Source of the DNA: Brevibacterium picturae
Lineage (GTDB): Bacteria > Actinomycetota > Actinomycetes > Actinomycetales > Brevibacteriaceae
DNA: 64,000 bases
Direction of reading: 5' to 3'
Assembly: GCF_900105045.1 (NCBI RefSeq)
Contig: NZ_LT629739.1
Span: 682,001 to 746,000, forward strand
Below are positions 25,564 through 33,825 of the stretch, piece by piece. The position numbers and the translations under genes are program-made. The notes under the pieces were generated by a model, which saw nothing but the letters and a program-made list of their open reading frames with translations, was not told the origin of the DNA and made no database searches. Position 1 is the first letter of the stretch. Every line of letters starts with the position of its first letter.

Positions 25564-26900
25564 CAGTTCGCCTGGGTGTTCGGTACCGCCGCTGCGGCCT
25601 TGGCCGCGGCGGGCAGGGCCGAGATGATCCGGTCGAGGATCTCATCGGTGTGGGCGTAGGAGAGGAACCAGGCTTCGAAGGCGCTGGGCGGCATGTGGAT
25701 GCCCTGATCGAGCATCGCGTTGAAGAACGCGGAGTAGCGTTCGACGTTCTGCGTGCGCGCATCGCCGTAGTTGATGACCTCGCGGTCGGTGAAGAAGACG
25801 GAGAACATCGAATTCGCCGACTGGATGGTGTGTGCGACTCCTTCGGCCTCCAGCGCCGAGGTGACCGCGGGCCGCAGAGCGTCTGCTGCGCGAGAGATGT
25901 GAGAGTACACATCGAGTTCGGTCGTCAGTTTCAGCGTGGTCAGACCGGCGGCCGTGGCCACGGGATTCCCCGACAGGGTCCCCGCCTGGTAGACGGGGCC
26001 GGTCGGTGCCAGGTGCTCCATCACGTCGGAGCGTCCGCCGAACGCCGCGGCTGGGAAGCCTCCGCCCATGACCTTGCCGAAGGTGAACAGGTCGGCAGGG
26101 CCTTCCGGGTAGCCGAGCGATTCGGCTTCGAAGCCGTACCAGCCTGCGGCGGAGACGCGGAAGCCGGTCATCACCTCGTCGCTGATCATCAGCGCGCCGT
26201 GGGCCTTGGTCAGGCGCCGAATGGTGTTGGTGAAGCCATCGCGTGGAGGCACGACGCCCATGTTTCCCGGGCTGGCCTCTGTGATGACGCAGGCGATCTC
26301 GTCACCGTGTTCGTTGAAGACGGCCTCCAGGCCGGCCGCATCGTTGTAGTCGACGACGATCGTGTCTGAGGCTTGGGCCCCGGTCACGCCCGGGGTGTCG
26401 GGCAGGGAGAAGGTGGCCAGACCGGAGCCGGCCTGAGCCAGCAGTGCATCGACGTGGCCGTGGTAGCAGCCGGCGAACTTCACGATCTTCGCCCGGCCGG
26501 TGTAGCCGCGGGCCAGGCGGATGGCGCTCATAGTGGCTTCGGTGCCCGAGGACACGAGTCGAACCTGGTCGACGGGGTCGACGCGGGCCACGATCTCCTC
26601 GGCGAGTTCGACCTCACCGGTCGACGGGGTGCCGAAGGAGAAGCCGTTGACGGCGGCTTCCTGCACGGCGGCGAGCACCTCGGGGCGGGAATGGCCCATG
26701 ATCATGGGCCCCCACGAACCGATGAGATCGATGTAGTCGTTGCCGTCGGCGTCGCGCAGCCATGCTCCCGTCGCCGAGGTGACGAAGCGCGGGGTGCCTC
26801 CGACGGCCTTGAAGGCCCGCACCGGTGAGTTCACTCCACCGGGGATGACGTGTTCGGCGCGCTCGAACAGCGCTGCCGACTTCGCGGTCTCGTGTTTCAT
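25563..26900 (-). CDS. hemL: Glutamate-1-semialdehyde 2,1-aminomutase
   Basis: A 445-residue PLP enzyme that makes 5-aminolevulinate from glutamate-1-semialdehyde, the product of HemA. The PLP lysine is in [10 protein letters not shown], the N-terminus has [13 protein letters not shown], and the aspartate is in [10 protein letters not shown] start at the ATG at 26900 because AGGAGA lies five bases before it. The open frame continues 45 codons upstream but would overlap the marR 3' end and encode unrelated sequence. It is 37 bp after marR. Confidence 0.95.
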   Translation of the reverse strand: MKHETAKSAALFERAEHVIPGGVNSPVRAFKAVGGTPRFVTSATGAWLRDADGNDYIDLIGSWGPMIMGHSRPEVLAAVQEAAVNGFSFGTPSTGEVELAEEIVARVDPVDQVRLVSSGTEATMSAIRLARGYTGRAKIVKFAGCYHGHVDALLAQAGSGLATFSLPDTPGVTGAQASDTIVVDYNDAAGLEAVFNEHGDEIACVITEASPGNMGVVPPRDGFTNTIRRLTKAHGALMISDEVMTGFRVSAAGWYGFEAESLGYPEGPADLFTFGKVMGGGFPAAAFGGRSDVMEHLAPTGPVYQAGTLSGNPVATAAGLTTLKLTTELDVYSHISRAADALRPAVTSALEAEGVAHTIQSANSMFSVFFTDREVINYGDARTQNVERYSAFFNAMLDQGIHMPPSAFEAWFLSYAHTDEILDRIISALPAAAKAAAAVPNTQAN

Positions 26901-26937
26901 GCGTTCTCCTGAAGTAGTCGCCGGGTCGGTGATCTGC

Positions 26938-27453
26938 TCAGTCGGCAGACGTCGTTGGTTCGATGTCGGACGGTGGTGTGTCGACGGGGCCCTTGCCGAT
27001 CTCACGCATATGTGCGGTGACCTTTCCGAACACACGCCCCAGGGTCGCCATCTCCTCCGGTTCGAGCAGATCGACGAGGTGGTCGCGGACGCCTCCCACG
27101 TGGAGGGGTGCCATGGTGACGAGGAGTTCCCAGCCGGCCTCGGTCATCTGGCAGTTGACCCCGCGCCCGTCTTCGGGGATGGCGAAGCGCTCGAGGAGGC
27201 CCTTCTTCTCCATCCGGGCCACGCTGTGGGTCAGCCGGGAGCGCGACATCGTGGTGTCCATCGCGAGCAGAGCCATCCGCATCGTGCGGTTGTCATGTTC
27301 GCTCAGCCGCACCAGGATCTCGTATTCGGGCATGCCGATGCCGTGGTTGTCACGCAGCTCCTTGTCCAGCTGCACGGTCAGCAGCTGTGAGCCGGTGAGG
27401 TAGCTCCTCCAAGCCTTCTGATCGGGACTGCTCAGCCATCGTGGCTCACTCAT
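26938..27453 (-). CDS. MarR-family transcriptional regulator inside the haem operon
   Basis: A 171-residue winged-helix regulator. The recognition region is around [22 protein letters not shown] with the DGRGVNC wing, typical of MarR. Its ATG overlaps the hemB stop in an ATGA, and hemL follows after 37 bp, so it is made together with haem enzymes. That position suggests haem- or redox-responsive control, but no ligand residues can be named and an unrelated target is possible. Confidence 0.88.
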   Translation of the reverse strand: MSEPRWLSSPDQKAWRSYLTGSQLLTVQLDKELRDNHGIGMPEYEILVRLSEHDNRTMRMALLAMDTTMSRSRLTHSVARMEKKGLLERFAIPEDGRGVNCQMTEAGWELLVTMAPLHVGGVRDHLVDLLEPEEMATLGRVFGKVTAHMREIGKGPVDTPPSDIEPTTSAD

Positions 27454-28457
27454 CAGTACGCTCCGCTCGGTTTCTGAGAATTCAGTCGCTGGGCGACTTC
27501 CGTGGCCCAGTAGGTCAGCACAGCATCGGCACCGGCGCGTTTGAAGGCGATGAGGGACTCGTCGATTGCCCGTTCACGGTCGATGGCTCCGGCTGCGGCC
27601 GCGAATTCGATCATCGCGTATTCCCCGGACACCTGATAGGCCCACACGGGCACCGGCGATTCGCAGGCCGCCTCGGCGAGGACGTCGAGGTAGGGCATGC
27701 CGGGTTTGACCATGACGACATCGGCGCCTTCGGCCAGGTCGAGGTCGAGTTCGCGCATCGCCTCGCGGCCGTTCGCGGGATCCTGCTGGTACGTTTTGCG
27801 GTCGCCCTGAAGTTCCGAGTCCACAGCCTCGCGGAAGGGACCGAAGAACGCCGAAGCATACTTCGCCGAGTAGGCCATCACGACGACGTCGGTGAAGCCT
27901 TCGAGGTCGAGCGCCTCTCGGCAGACCCCGACCTGGCCATCCATCATGCCCGACAGTCCCACCACGTGGGCTCCGGCGCGTGCCTGGGCCACGGCCATGG
28001 AGGCGTAGCGCGTCAGTGTTGCGTCGTTGTCGACTCCGCCGGCGGAGTCGAGGACTCCGCAGTGCCCGTGGGAGGTGAACTCGTCGAGGCAGAGATCGGC
28101 CATGATGACCGTCGTATCGCCGAGGTTGTCCCGCAGCAGCGTCAATGCGCGGTTGAGGATGCCCTCGGGGTCATCGGCCTGGGAGCCGTCGTTGTCCTTG
28201 TGCTCCGGGATCCCGAAGAGCATGAGCCCGCCGACTCCGGCGTCCACAGCCTCGTTGGCGGCTTCGAGCAGGGAGTCCAAGGTGTGCTGGACGACCCCGG
28301 GCATGCTGGTCAGCGGCGCCGGTTCCCTCAGTGTCTCCTTGACGAACAGGGGCAGGATGAGATCGGCCGGGTGCAGGCGCGCCTCGGAGACGAGCCGGCG
28401 CAGTGCCGGTGTCGTCCGCAGGCGACGGGGCCGAACGGTTCCGGGGACCAATGTCAT
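27453..28457 (-). CDS. hemB: Delta-aminolevulinic acid dehydratase (porphobilinogen synthase)
   Basis: A 334-residue enzyme joining two 5-aminolevulinate molecules. The Schiff-base lysines lie in [11 protein letters not shown] and [11 protein letters not shown]. In the metal-binding stretch, [14 protein letters not shown], the usual three zinc cysteines are replaced by Cys123, Asp125 and Cys133, so the site is mixed. One base separates the hemD stop from its ATG. The family call is certain; metal preference is open. Confidence 0.95.
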   Translation of the reverse strand: MTLVPGTVRPRRLRTTPALRRLVSEARLHPADLILPLFVKETLREPAPLTSMPGVVQHTLDSLLEAANEAVDAGVGGLMLFGIPEHKDNDGSQADDPEGILNRALTLLRDNLGDTTVIMADLCLDEFTSHGHCGVLDSAGGVDNDATLTRYASMAVAQARAGAHVVGLSGMMDGQVGVCREALDLEGFTDVVVMAYSAKYASAFFGPFREAVDSELQGDRKTYQQDPANGREAMRELDLDLAEGADVVMVKPGMPYLDVLAEAACESPVPVWAYQVSGEYAMIEFAAAAGAIDRERAIDESLIAFKRAGADAVLTYWATEVAQRLNSQKPSGAY

Positions 28458-28458
28458 G

Positions 28459-30051
28459 TCAGGCCTTCTTTCTGCGGCGCTTCTGGCTGGGGCGCGTCGG
28501 GGTGGTCCCCGCCGCCAGGTCGTCCTCGCGTGCGGACATCGCGAACTCGACGAGTCCGTCGATGAGGGAGGTGAGGTTGGCCTCCTCGGCGAGGACGTCG
28601 ACTCGCAGTCCGTGTTCGGCCGCGGTGTTCGCCGTGGCCGGTCCGATGCAGCAGATCACCGAGGTGGGCGCCGGTTTGCCCGCAATCCCGACGAGGTTGC
28701 GCACCGTCGACGAGGAGGTGAAGAGGAAGGCGTCGAAGTCGCCGGCCTTGATGGCCTCCCGAATCGGGGCGGGCGGCGGTGAGGCGCGCACGGTTCGGTA
28801 GGCCGTGACGTCGTCGGGGTCCCAGCCCTTTTCCAGCAGGCCGGCCACGAGGACCTCGGTGGCTATGTCGGCGCGCGGCAGCAGCACCGCGTTCATGGGA
28901 TCGATGTCATCGACGTAGTCGGGCCAGGCTGCGGCCAGGCCGCGAGCCGAATGTTCGCCGTCGGGAACCAGATCGGGGGTGATGCCCCAGTCGATGAGGG
29001 CGGCGGCGGTGCGTCCTCCCACGGCCGCGACCTTCACGCCCGAGAGTGAGCGCGAGTCGAGGCCGAAGTCCTCGAACCACATGCGCACCGCGCGGACGGC
29101 GTTGACCGAGGTGAAGCCCACCCATTCGTAGGATCCGTCGACGAGGCCGCGGATCGCCTTCTCCATCTGCGTCGGTGTGCGTGGGGGTTGGACGGCGATC
29201 GTGGGGACAACGGTGCCGACGGCACCCAGCTCACCCAGCGCCTCGGCGGTGGAGGTGCCCTGTTCCTTCGTCCGCGGAATGAGAACCTGCCAACCGAAGA
29301 GTGGCTTGGTTTCGAACCAGCTGAGTGCCCCTCGTGATTCCACGCCCTGTCCCATGATGACCACCATACGATCTCCACCGGTCTGCGCCATCGTCAGGGC
29401 CTGCCCCAAGGTGGTCTCCACACTCGTCTGATCGGTGGTGGAGATGCCCCAGCCCAGGAGTACCTTCGTGTCCTCGTCCCACCCGTCGTCGAGCAGGGCG
29501 CGGAGGGCCTGTTCGTGGTCGGCTGTCGTGCCCGTGAGCACGTGGGTCGTATTGCGGTGTCGGGAGACGTCGACGTGGGTCTGCGGGCCGGCCTCGATGA
29601 AGCGGACCGAACGAACACGGTTCGTGGTCAGGGCGGTGCCCGTGTACGCGGAGGTGGCCGCGGACAGTCCGACCCCGGGCACGATCTCGACCTCGACCTC
29701 GGCCTTGCGGCACACGGCGGCCTCTGCCGTCGTCGTGGTGAAGAGGATGCCGTCGTCGCTGCTCAGCCGCACCACGGTCTTATCGGGGCGAGCCAACTCG
29801 GCGAGCTTGCGTCCCCGGGTGGAGGCCGTTGCACCCAATTGCGCGGCCTCGATGATCTCCGTGGCCTGCGGCACGTAGGCGGTGACGATCTCCGAATGCA
29901 CGTGGGTGTCGTAGACGACGATCTCTGCATTCGCGAGGATGTCGGCACCGCGAATCGTCATCAGACCCGACTCACCGGGACCGCTGCCGACGAAGACGAC
30001 GCGGGGTGAGACGGGCAGAAGGCGACGGGGCTGGACCTGGCCGGTTGTCAT
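28459..30051 (-). CDS. hemD: Uroporphyrinogen-III synthase with N-terminal SUMT-like domain
   Basis: A 530-residue two-domain protein. Residues about 15-250 resemble SAM-dependent uroporphyrinogen-III methyltransferase (CobA), with [16 protein letters not shown] near the N-terminus. Residues about 260-500 are a HemD cyclase that closes hydroxymethylbilane to uroporphyrinogen III. The loop normally reading GGDPxxFGRG is replaced by [14 protein letters not shown], so methyltransferase activity is doubtful. The ATG overlaps the hemA-hemC stop. Actinobacteria often encode this fusion, and HemD is the function needed here. Confidence 0.85.
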   Translation of the reverse strand: MTTGQVQPRRLLPVSPRVVFVGSGPGESGLMTIRGADILANAEIVVYDTHVHSEIVTAYVPQATEIIEAAQLGATASTRGRKLAELARPDKTVVRLSSDDGILFTTTTAEAAVCRKAEVEVEIVPGVGLSAATSAYTGTALTTNRVRSVRFIEAGPQTHVDVSRHRNTTHVLTGTTADHEQALRALLDDGWDEDTKVLLGWGISTTDQTSVETTLGQALTMAQTGGDRMVVIMGQGVESRGALSWFETKPLFGWQVLIPRTKEQGTSTAEALGELGAVGTVVPTIAVQPPRTPTQMEKAIRGLVDGSYEWVGFTSVNAVRAVRMWFEDFGLDSRSLSGVKVAAVGGRTAAALIDWGITPDLVPDGEHSARGLAAAWPDYVDDIDPMNAVLLPRADIATEVLVAGLLEKGWDPDDVTAYRTVRASPPPAPIREAIKAGDFDAFLFTSSSTVRNLVGIAGKPAPTSVICCIGPATANTAAEHGLRVDVLAEEANLTSLIDGLVEFAMSAREDDLAAGTTPTRPSQKRRRKKA

Positions 30052-32525
30052 ACCTGCTCCTGGACTTTGACAGGGGTGAGGTGATCTTCGGACTGCGCCG
30101 GATCGATGCCGAGCTGCCCGAGCAGATCCTCGGCCGCCGCGGTGCCGAGTTCATCGGCGAGACGAGCGAGCTCCTTACCTGTGATCGACAGTTGGTTCGC
30201 GCTGCTCGATCCCAGATCCACGTCCGGAGTCACGGGCAGCGGGGCGGACTTGCGGGTGCGGGCGAGGATTCCGTCGTCATCGGCCATGACCGCGTCGACG
30301 ACGAACTCCGAACCCTGGATCGCGGCCAAGGCACCGATGGGAGCCGAACAGCCGGCCTCGGCCCGAGACAGGATCGCTCTCTCACAGGTCACAGCCAGAT
30401 CGGTGGTTTCGTCATGGAGACGCTTGAGCTCATCGCGGACCTCGGCATCTGCGACCATGACCTCGTTGTCGAGGGCGAAGGGACTGTCGGCGCCTCGGGT
30501 CTCCACGGCCAGGGCGCCCTGGCCGGGGGCCGGAAGCATCGTGTCGAAGTCGAGCAGATCGGTGGCCTCGGCCAGACGACCGATGCGACGGACTCCGGCC
30601 GCTGCCAGCACGACGGCGTCGAGCCGACCGTCGCGGACGTGGGCGATGCGGGTGTCGACGTTTCCGCGCACCCCGCGGACCTCGATGTCGGGGCGCGCGG
30701 CACGCAGCTGCACGGCACGCCTGGGTGATCCGGTGCCGACGACGCTGCCCGCGGGCAGCTGGGCGAAGCTGAGGCCGTCGCGGCCGATGAGGACATCGGC
30801 CGGATCGACCCGCGGAGGGATGGCAGCCATCTGGATGCCCGCCTCGGGGGTGGTGGGGAGATCCTTGAGCGAGTGCACGGCGATGTCGATCTTGCCCTGG
30901 TGCAGGGCCTGCCGCACGGCGGAGACGAAGACCCCGGTGCCGCCGAATCCGGTCAGGGGCGACATATTGACATCGCCTTCGGTCACGACCTCGACGATCT
31001 CGACGCGCCAACCCGTCAGGGCCGCCAGCTGATGGGCGATCGCCGTGGACTGGGAGCGTGCGAGTTTCGAGCGGCGGGTGCCCAGGCGAATCGTGCGTCC
31101 GGAGAAGTGCTCGGGTTCGACGATGTCGAGGGTGTGATCGGCCACCGGGCGCACACCGTCTGCTTCGACGTGGTTCGCGCTCGAGGCGGTTGCCACTTTG
31201 GTCTCGGGTTCCGTGATCGCATGGGCGACCTTGTTCGTGGGCAGATCGAAGAGCTGCATGAGCGCCTGCGCGTAGTCGACGTCGGACTCCGTGACGGCCA
31301 GTTCCTTGACCTTGACCGTCGGCGTGTGGATGAGCTTCTCCGCCACCCGGTGCAGGGACTTGCGGATCTCGGCGAAGGCCTTGTCATCGACCTCTGCGCC
31401 GATCTTCTTCTCCAGACGCTCCGTCTCCGCGGCGAGCACGTCCTTGGCATGACTGCGCAGGGCCGTGACCGTGGGTGCGACCGATCGCTCCTTGGCACCG
31501 GACTCGAGCTTGGTCAGCTCCTCCCCGATGATCGCGCGCACTGCTTCGACGGTCTCGACGACCGCAGCGTCGCGCTGGTTCGCGGAGCTCGTGAGCATGG
31601 TCCGGATCTCTGCGAGGCCGAAGAGTGCGACATGCTCGAATTCGCGCACCGTGGGATCGATGTCATGCGGCAGAGCAAGATCGACGAATGCCTTGTTCGC
31701 TGCGCCCTTGGGGTTCTGGGACAGTCCGGCCTGGATGTCCTCGCGAGTGACGACGACTTCGCGGGCACCGGTGCAGGAGATGATGAGATCGGCGTCTGCG
31801 ATCTCCTCGGCCAGGATCCGGGAGGTCAGTTCGCGGGCCCGGCCGCCCACCTCGGCGACGAGGCGCTCGGCCTTGTCCACGGTCCGGTTGAGCACGGTGG
31901 TCTGAGCCACGCCCTCCTTGTGCAGTCCGGAGACGACGAGGCCCGACATAGCACCGGCACCGATGACCAGTGCGTTCGCAGCCCGCAGAGAGCCGATGTG
32001 TGCCTGAGAGGCTTCGAGTGCGGCGCTGAAGAGTGAGCGGGCGACCTCGTCTAGTCCGGTCTCCGAGTGGGCGCGTTTGCCCACCCGCAGGCTCTGCTGC
32101 AGCGCATGGGAGAGGCCGGATGTCAGTGCGCCGGCCTGCAGGGATTCAGTGAAGGTGGAACGAAGCTGCCCCAGGATCTGGGCTTCGCCGATCGCCATCG
32201 AGTCCAGGCCGCAGGAGACCTTGAGCAGGTGTTCGAGGGCCTGGGTGTCGTAGTGGGCATAGAAGTGCCCGGCGATGTCCTGCCATTCCTTGTCGATCGA
32301 GGACACGAGGGCGTTGCCGAGGTCGGCGAGCCCACCGTGGAAGGCGGTGACATCGGCGATGAGCTCGAGACGGTTGCACGTCGAGAGGACCGCGAGTCCC
32401 TCGACATTGTCGCCGGCCAGAGCGTCGGTGCGCAGTGCTCCGACCTCACCGGTGCCGAATGCGAGAGCGTCCAACATGTCGATCGGGGCCGACTGATGGG
32501 AAATGCCGAGAACCAAGAGAGTCAA
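30048..32525 (-). CDS. hemA-hemC: Fused glutamyl-tRNA reductase and hydroxymethylbilane synthase (HemA-HemC)
   Basis: One 825-residue frame encodes two haem enzymes. Residues 1-440 are glutamyl-tRNA reductase: the catalytic Cys50 in STCNR, the Rossmann motif VIGAGAMSG near 187-195 and a C-terminal dimerisation helix. Residues about 476-800 are hydroxymethylbilane synthase, starting TIRLGTRRSKLARSQS and carrying the dipyrromethane-cofactor Cys726 in EAGCSAPIG. A linker of about 35 residues joins them with no stop or frameshift. A TTG start with GAGGAG eight bases upstream overlaps the rex stop in a TTGA. Both active sites look intact, so the protein should catalyse two non-consecutive steps. 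Confidence 0.93.
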   Translation of the reverse strand: MTLLVLGISHQSAPIDMLDALAFGTGEVGALRTDALAGDNVEGLAVLSTCNRLELIADVTAFHGGLADLGNALVSSIDKEWQDIAGHFYAHYDTQALEHLLKVSCGLDSMAIGEAQILGQLRSTFTESLQAGALTSGLSHALQQSLRVGKRAHSETGLDEVARSLFSAALEASQAHIGSLRAANALVIGAGAMSGLVVSGLHKEGVAQTTVLNRTVDKAERLVAEVGGRARELTSRILAEEIADADLIISCTGAREVVVTREDIQAGLSQNPKGAANKAFVDLALPHDIDPTVREFEHVALFGLAEIRTMLTSSANQRDAAVVETVEAVRAIIGEELTKLESGAKERSVAPTVTALRSHAKDVLAAETERLEKKIGAEVDDKAFAEIRKSLHRVAEKLIHTPTVKVKELAVTESDVDYAQALMQLFDLPTNKVAHAITEPETKVATASSANHVEADGVRPVADHTLDIVEPEHFSGRTIRLGTRRSKLARSQSTAIAHQLAALTGWRVEIVEVVTEGDVNMSPLTGFGGTGVFVSAVRQALHQGKIDIAVHSLKDLPTTPEAGIQMAAIPPRVDPADVLIGRDGLSFAQLPAGSVVGTGSPRRAVQLRAARPDIEVRGVRGNVDTRIAHVRDGRLDAVVLAAAGVRRIGRLAEATDLLDFDTMLPAPGQGALAVETRGADSPFALDNEVMVADAEVRDELKRLHDETTDLAVTCERAILSRAEAGCSAPIGALAAIQGSEFVVDAVMADDDGILARTRKSAPLPVTPDVDLGSSSANQLSITGKELARLADELGTAAAEDLLGQLGIDPAQSEDHLTPVKVQEQV

Positions 32526-33217
32526 TTCCTGTGCTCCTCAAAACCTGGATTGAGCGGTGCCGAATCAAGCGCCGAATAGTATGCGAGTACTTGCAGCTCA
32601 CTGGCCAGATCGACTTGATGCACACGGACCGAGTCCGGGGCGTCGAGCACGGTGGGTGCGAAGTTCAGGATGCCGCGCACGCCTGCGTCGGCGGCGATGT
32701 GCGCCGCCGCCGGTGCCGCGGATGCGGGTACTGCCATGACGACGAGGTCGATATCCTCGGGCCAGGTGGAAAGTTCGGTGAGGTCGGAGACCGGCAGAGT
32801 GCCGATCACGGTTCCGATCTTGGCCTCATCGGTGTCGAAGATCGCGGTCAGTGAGAGACCGCGACGCTTGAATCCTGCGTAATCGGCCAGGGCCGAGCCC
32901 AGCCGACCGGCACCGATGATGGCGACGGTGCGCGCCCGGTCGAGGCCGAGGAATGTCCGCAGAGTCGAGGCGAGGTCCTCGCAGGAGTAGCCGACCCCGC
33001 GCCGACCCGAGCGTCCCAATTGGGACAGGTCCTTGCGCAGAATCGACGACGAGACGCCGCTGCGGGCCGCCAACGCCTCCGAAGAGATGGTTGACTGGCC
33101 CGTCGCGGCGATCGTCTCAACCGTCTGCAGGTAGATCGGGAGTCGGGAGATGACGCGTTCGGGCACGTCCTTGCGAACGACACCCTCAATGCTGTTGGCG
33201 GACAGAATCTCGCCCAC
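32522..33217 (-). CDS. rex: Redox-sensing transcriptional repressor Rex
   Basis: A 231-residue protein. An N-terminal winged helix (about 20-85, with ALAARSGVSSSILRKDLSQL) is followed by a Rossmann domain with IIGAGRLGSALADY. Rex senses the NADH/NAD+ ratio and represses respiratory genes when NADH is low. Here it heads the haem series and overlaps hemA-hemC by TTGA, so it is produced with the pathway it may control. The GTG at 33217 follows AAGGAG at a rather long spacing. I found no obvious Rex operator in the short upstream gap. Confidence 0.94.
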   Translation of the reverse strand: MGEILSANSIEGVVRKDVPERVISRLPIYLQTVETIAATGQSTISSEALAARSGVSSSILRKDLSQLGRSGRRGVGYSCEDLASTLRTFLGLDRARTVAIIGAGRLGSALADYAGFKRRGLSLTAIFDTDEAKIGTVIGTLPVSDLTELSTWPEDIDLVVMAVPASAAPAAAHIAADAGVRGILNFAPTVLDAPDSVRVHQVDLASELQVLAYYSALDSAPLNPGFEEHRN

Positions 33218-33244
33218 GAAAACGCGTCACTCCTTCAATCGATC

Positions 33245-33490
33245 TCATGCGCCCAAAGCCACGAGGGCCTTGGACAGCCGGTTCGCATCGACACGATGGA
33301 AGCTGTGCTGCCGACCGTCGAGCAGGACGACTGGGACATCCCAGCCGTACTGTCCGGACAGATCGTCATCGGTGTCGATGTCGATCTCATGCACGCTCAC
33401 GTCTCTGCCGGCCACCGCCTCGGCGATGGTGTCCCTGGCTGTGTCGCACAGGTGGCAGTCGGCGCGTGTCAGGAAGGTCAATGCGACCAC
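33245..33490 (-). CDS. Glutaredoxin-family protein (DUF836-like)
   Basis: An 81-residue thioredoxin-fold protein with the redox motif CHLC in TRADCHLCDTA and a cis-proline region VPVVLLDG. It probably handles disulfide exchange in the cytoplasm. I choose the GTG at 33490, which has GAGGAG six bases upstream. A TTG nine codons earlier would start beside a terminator hairpin and lacks a ribosome site. It lies 27 bp before rex and appears to be the first gene of the haem series. Confidence 0.85.
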   Translation of the reverse strand: MVALTFLTRADCHLCDTARDTIAEAVAGRDVSVHEIDIDTDDDLSGQYGWDVPVVLLDGRQHSFHRVDANRLSKALVALGA

Positions 33491-33518
33491 TGCACACTCC
33501 TCATCGGGCGACAACAAA

Positions 33519-33546
33519 CCCCGCCGAATTCTTAATTCGAGCGGGG
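33519..33546 (-). terminator. Hairpin terminator of the bS22 transcript
   Basis: CCCCGC pairs with GCGGGG and CGAATT with AATTCG around a CTT loop, a 12-bp stem with one bulged base. On the minus strand it is followed by a T-rich run, TTTGTTGT. Confidence 0.7.
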
Positions 33547-33566
33547 GCGTAGGACCGTGTCCGGTC

Positions 33567-33665
33567 TTACTTCTTGTTGCGACGCTGGTGACGTGTCTTG
33601 CGAAGCTGCTTACGGTGCTTCTTCTTCGACATACGCTTGCGGCGCTTCTTGATGACTGAGCCCAC
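33567..33665 (-). CDS. Small ribosomal subunit protein bS22 (AURKAIP1/COX24 domain)
   Basis: A 32-residue, extremely basic peptide. MGSVIKKRRKRMSKKKHRK matches the actinobacterial bS22 peptide, first recognised in mycobacterial ribosomes, almost residue for residue. It is related to the mitochondrial mS38 family. A GTG start has AAGGGG seven bases upstream. It ends in a hairpin terminator before the glutaredoxin gene, so it is mostly its own transcript. Genes this short are usually missed by automatic callers. Confidence 0.93.
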   Translation of the reverse strand: MGSVIKKRRKRMSKKKHRKQLRKTRHQRRNKK

Positions 33666-33825
33666 GCGGGTACCCCTTGTGATCGTCGGTGGAGGTGAAC
33701 ATCAGGTGCCCACCCTTTGAACTAACCGTGCAATTCTATCGCCTGGGCCTCTGCTTTCCCAAAACTGTGTCGAGATCCACAGCGGTGACCGAACGTCAGC
33801 CGGATCGGCGGTCTCGAGTCATGCC

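Noticed and set aside
26901-27035. 45-codon N-terminal extension of HemL
   Set aside because: It overlaps marR, encodes no HemL-like sequence, and a clear AGGAGA precedes the internal ATG at 26900.
32522-33244. Rex operator upstream of rex
   Set aside because: I looked for a TTGTGAA-N4-TTCACAA-like site in the short upstream gap and saw none.
33491-33517. TTG start for the glutaredoxin gene at 33517
   Set aside because: That start would sit next to the bS22 terminator with no ribosome site; the GTG at 33490 has GAGGAG six bases upstream.
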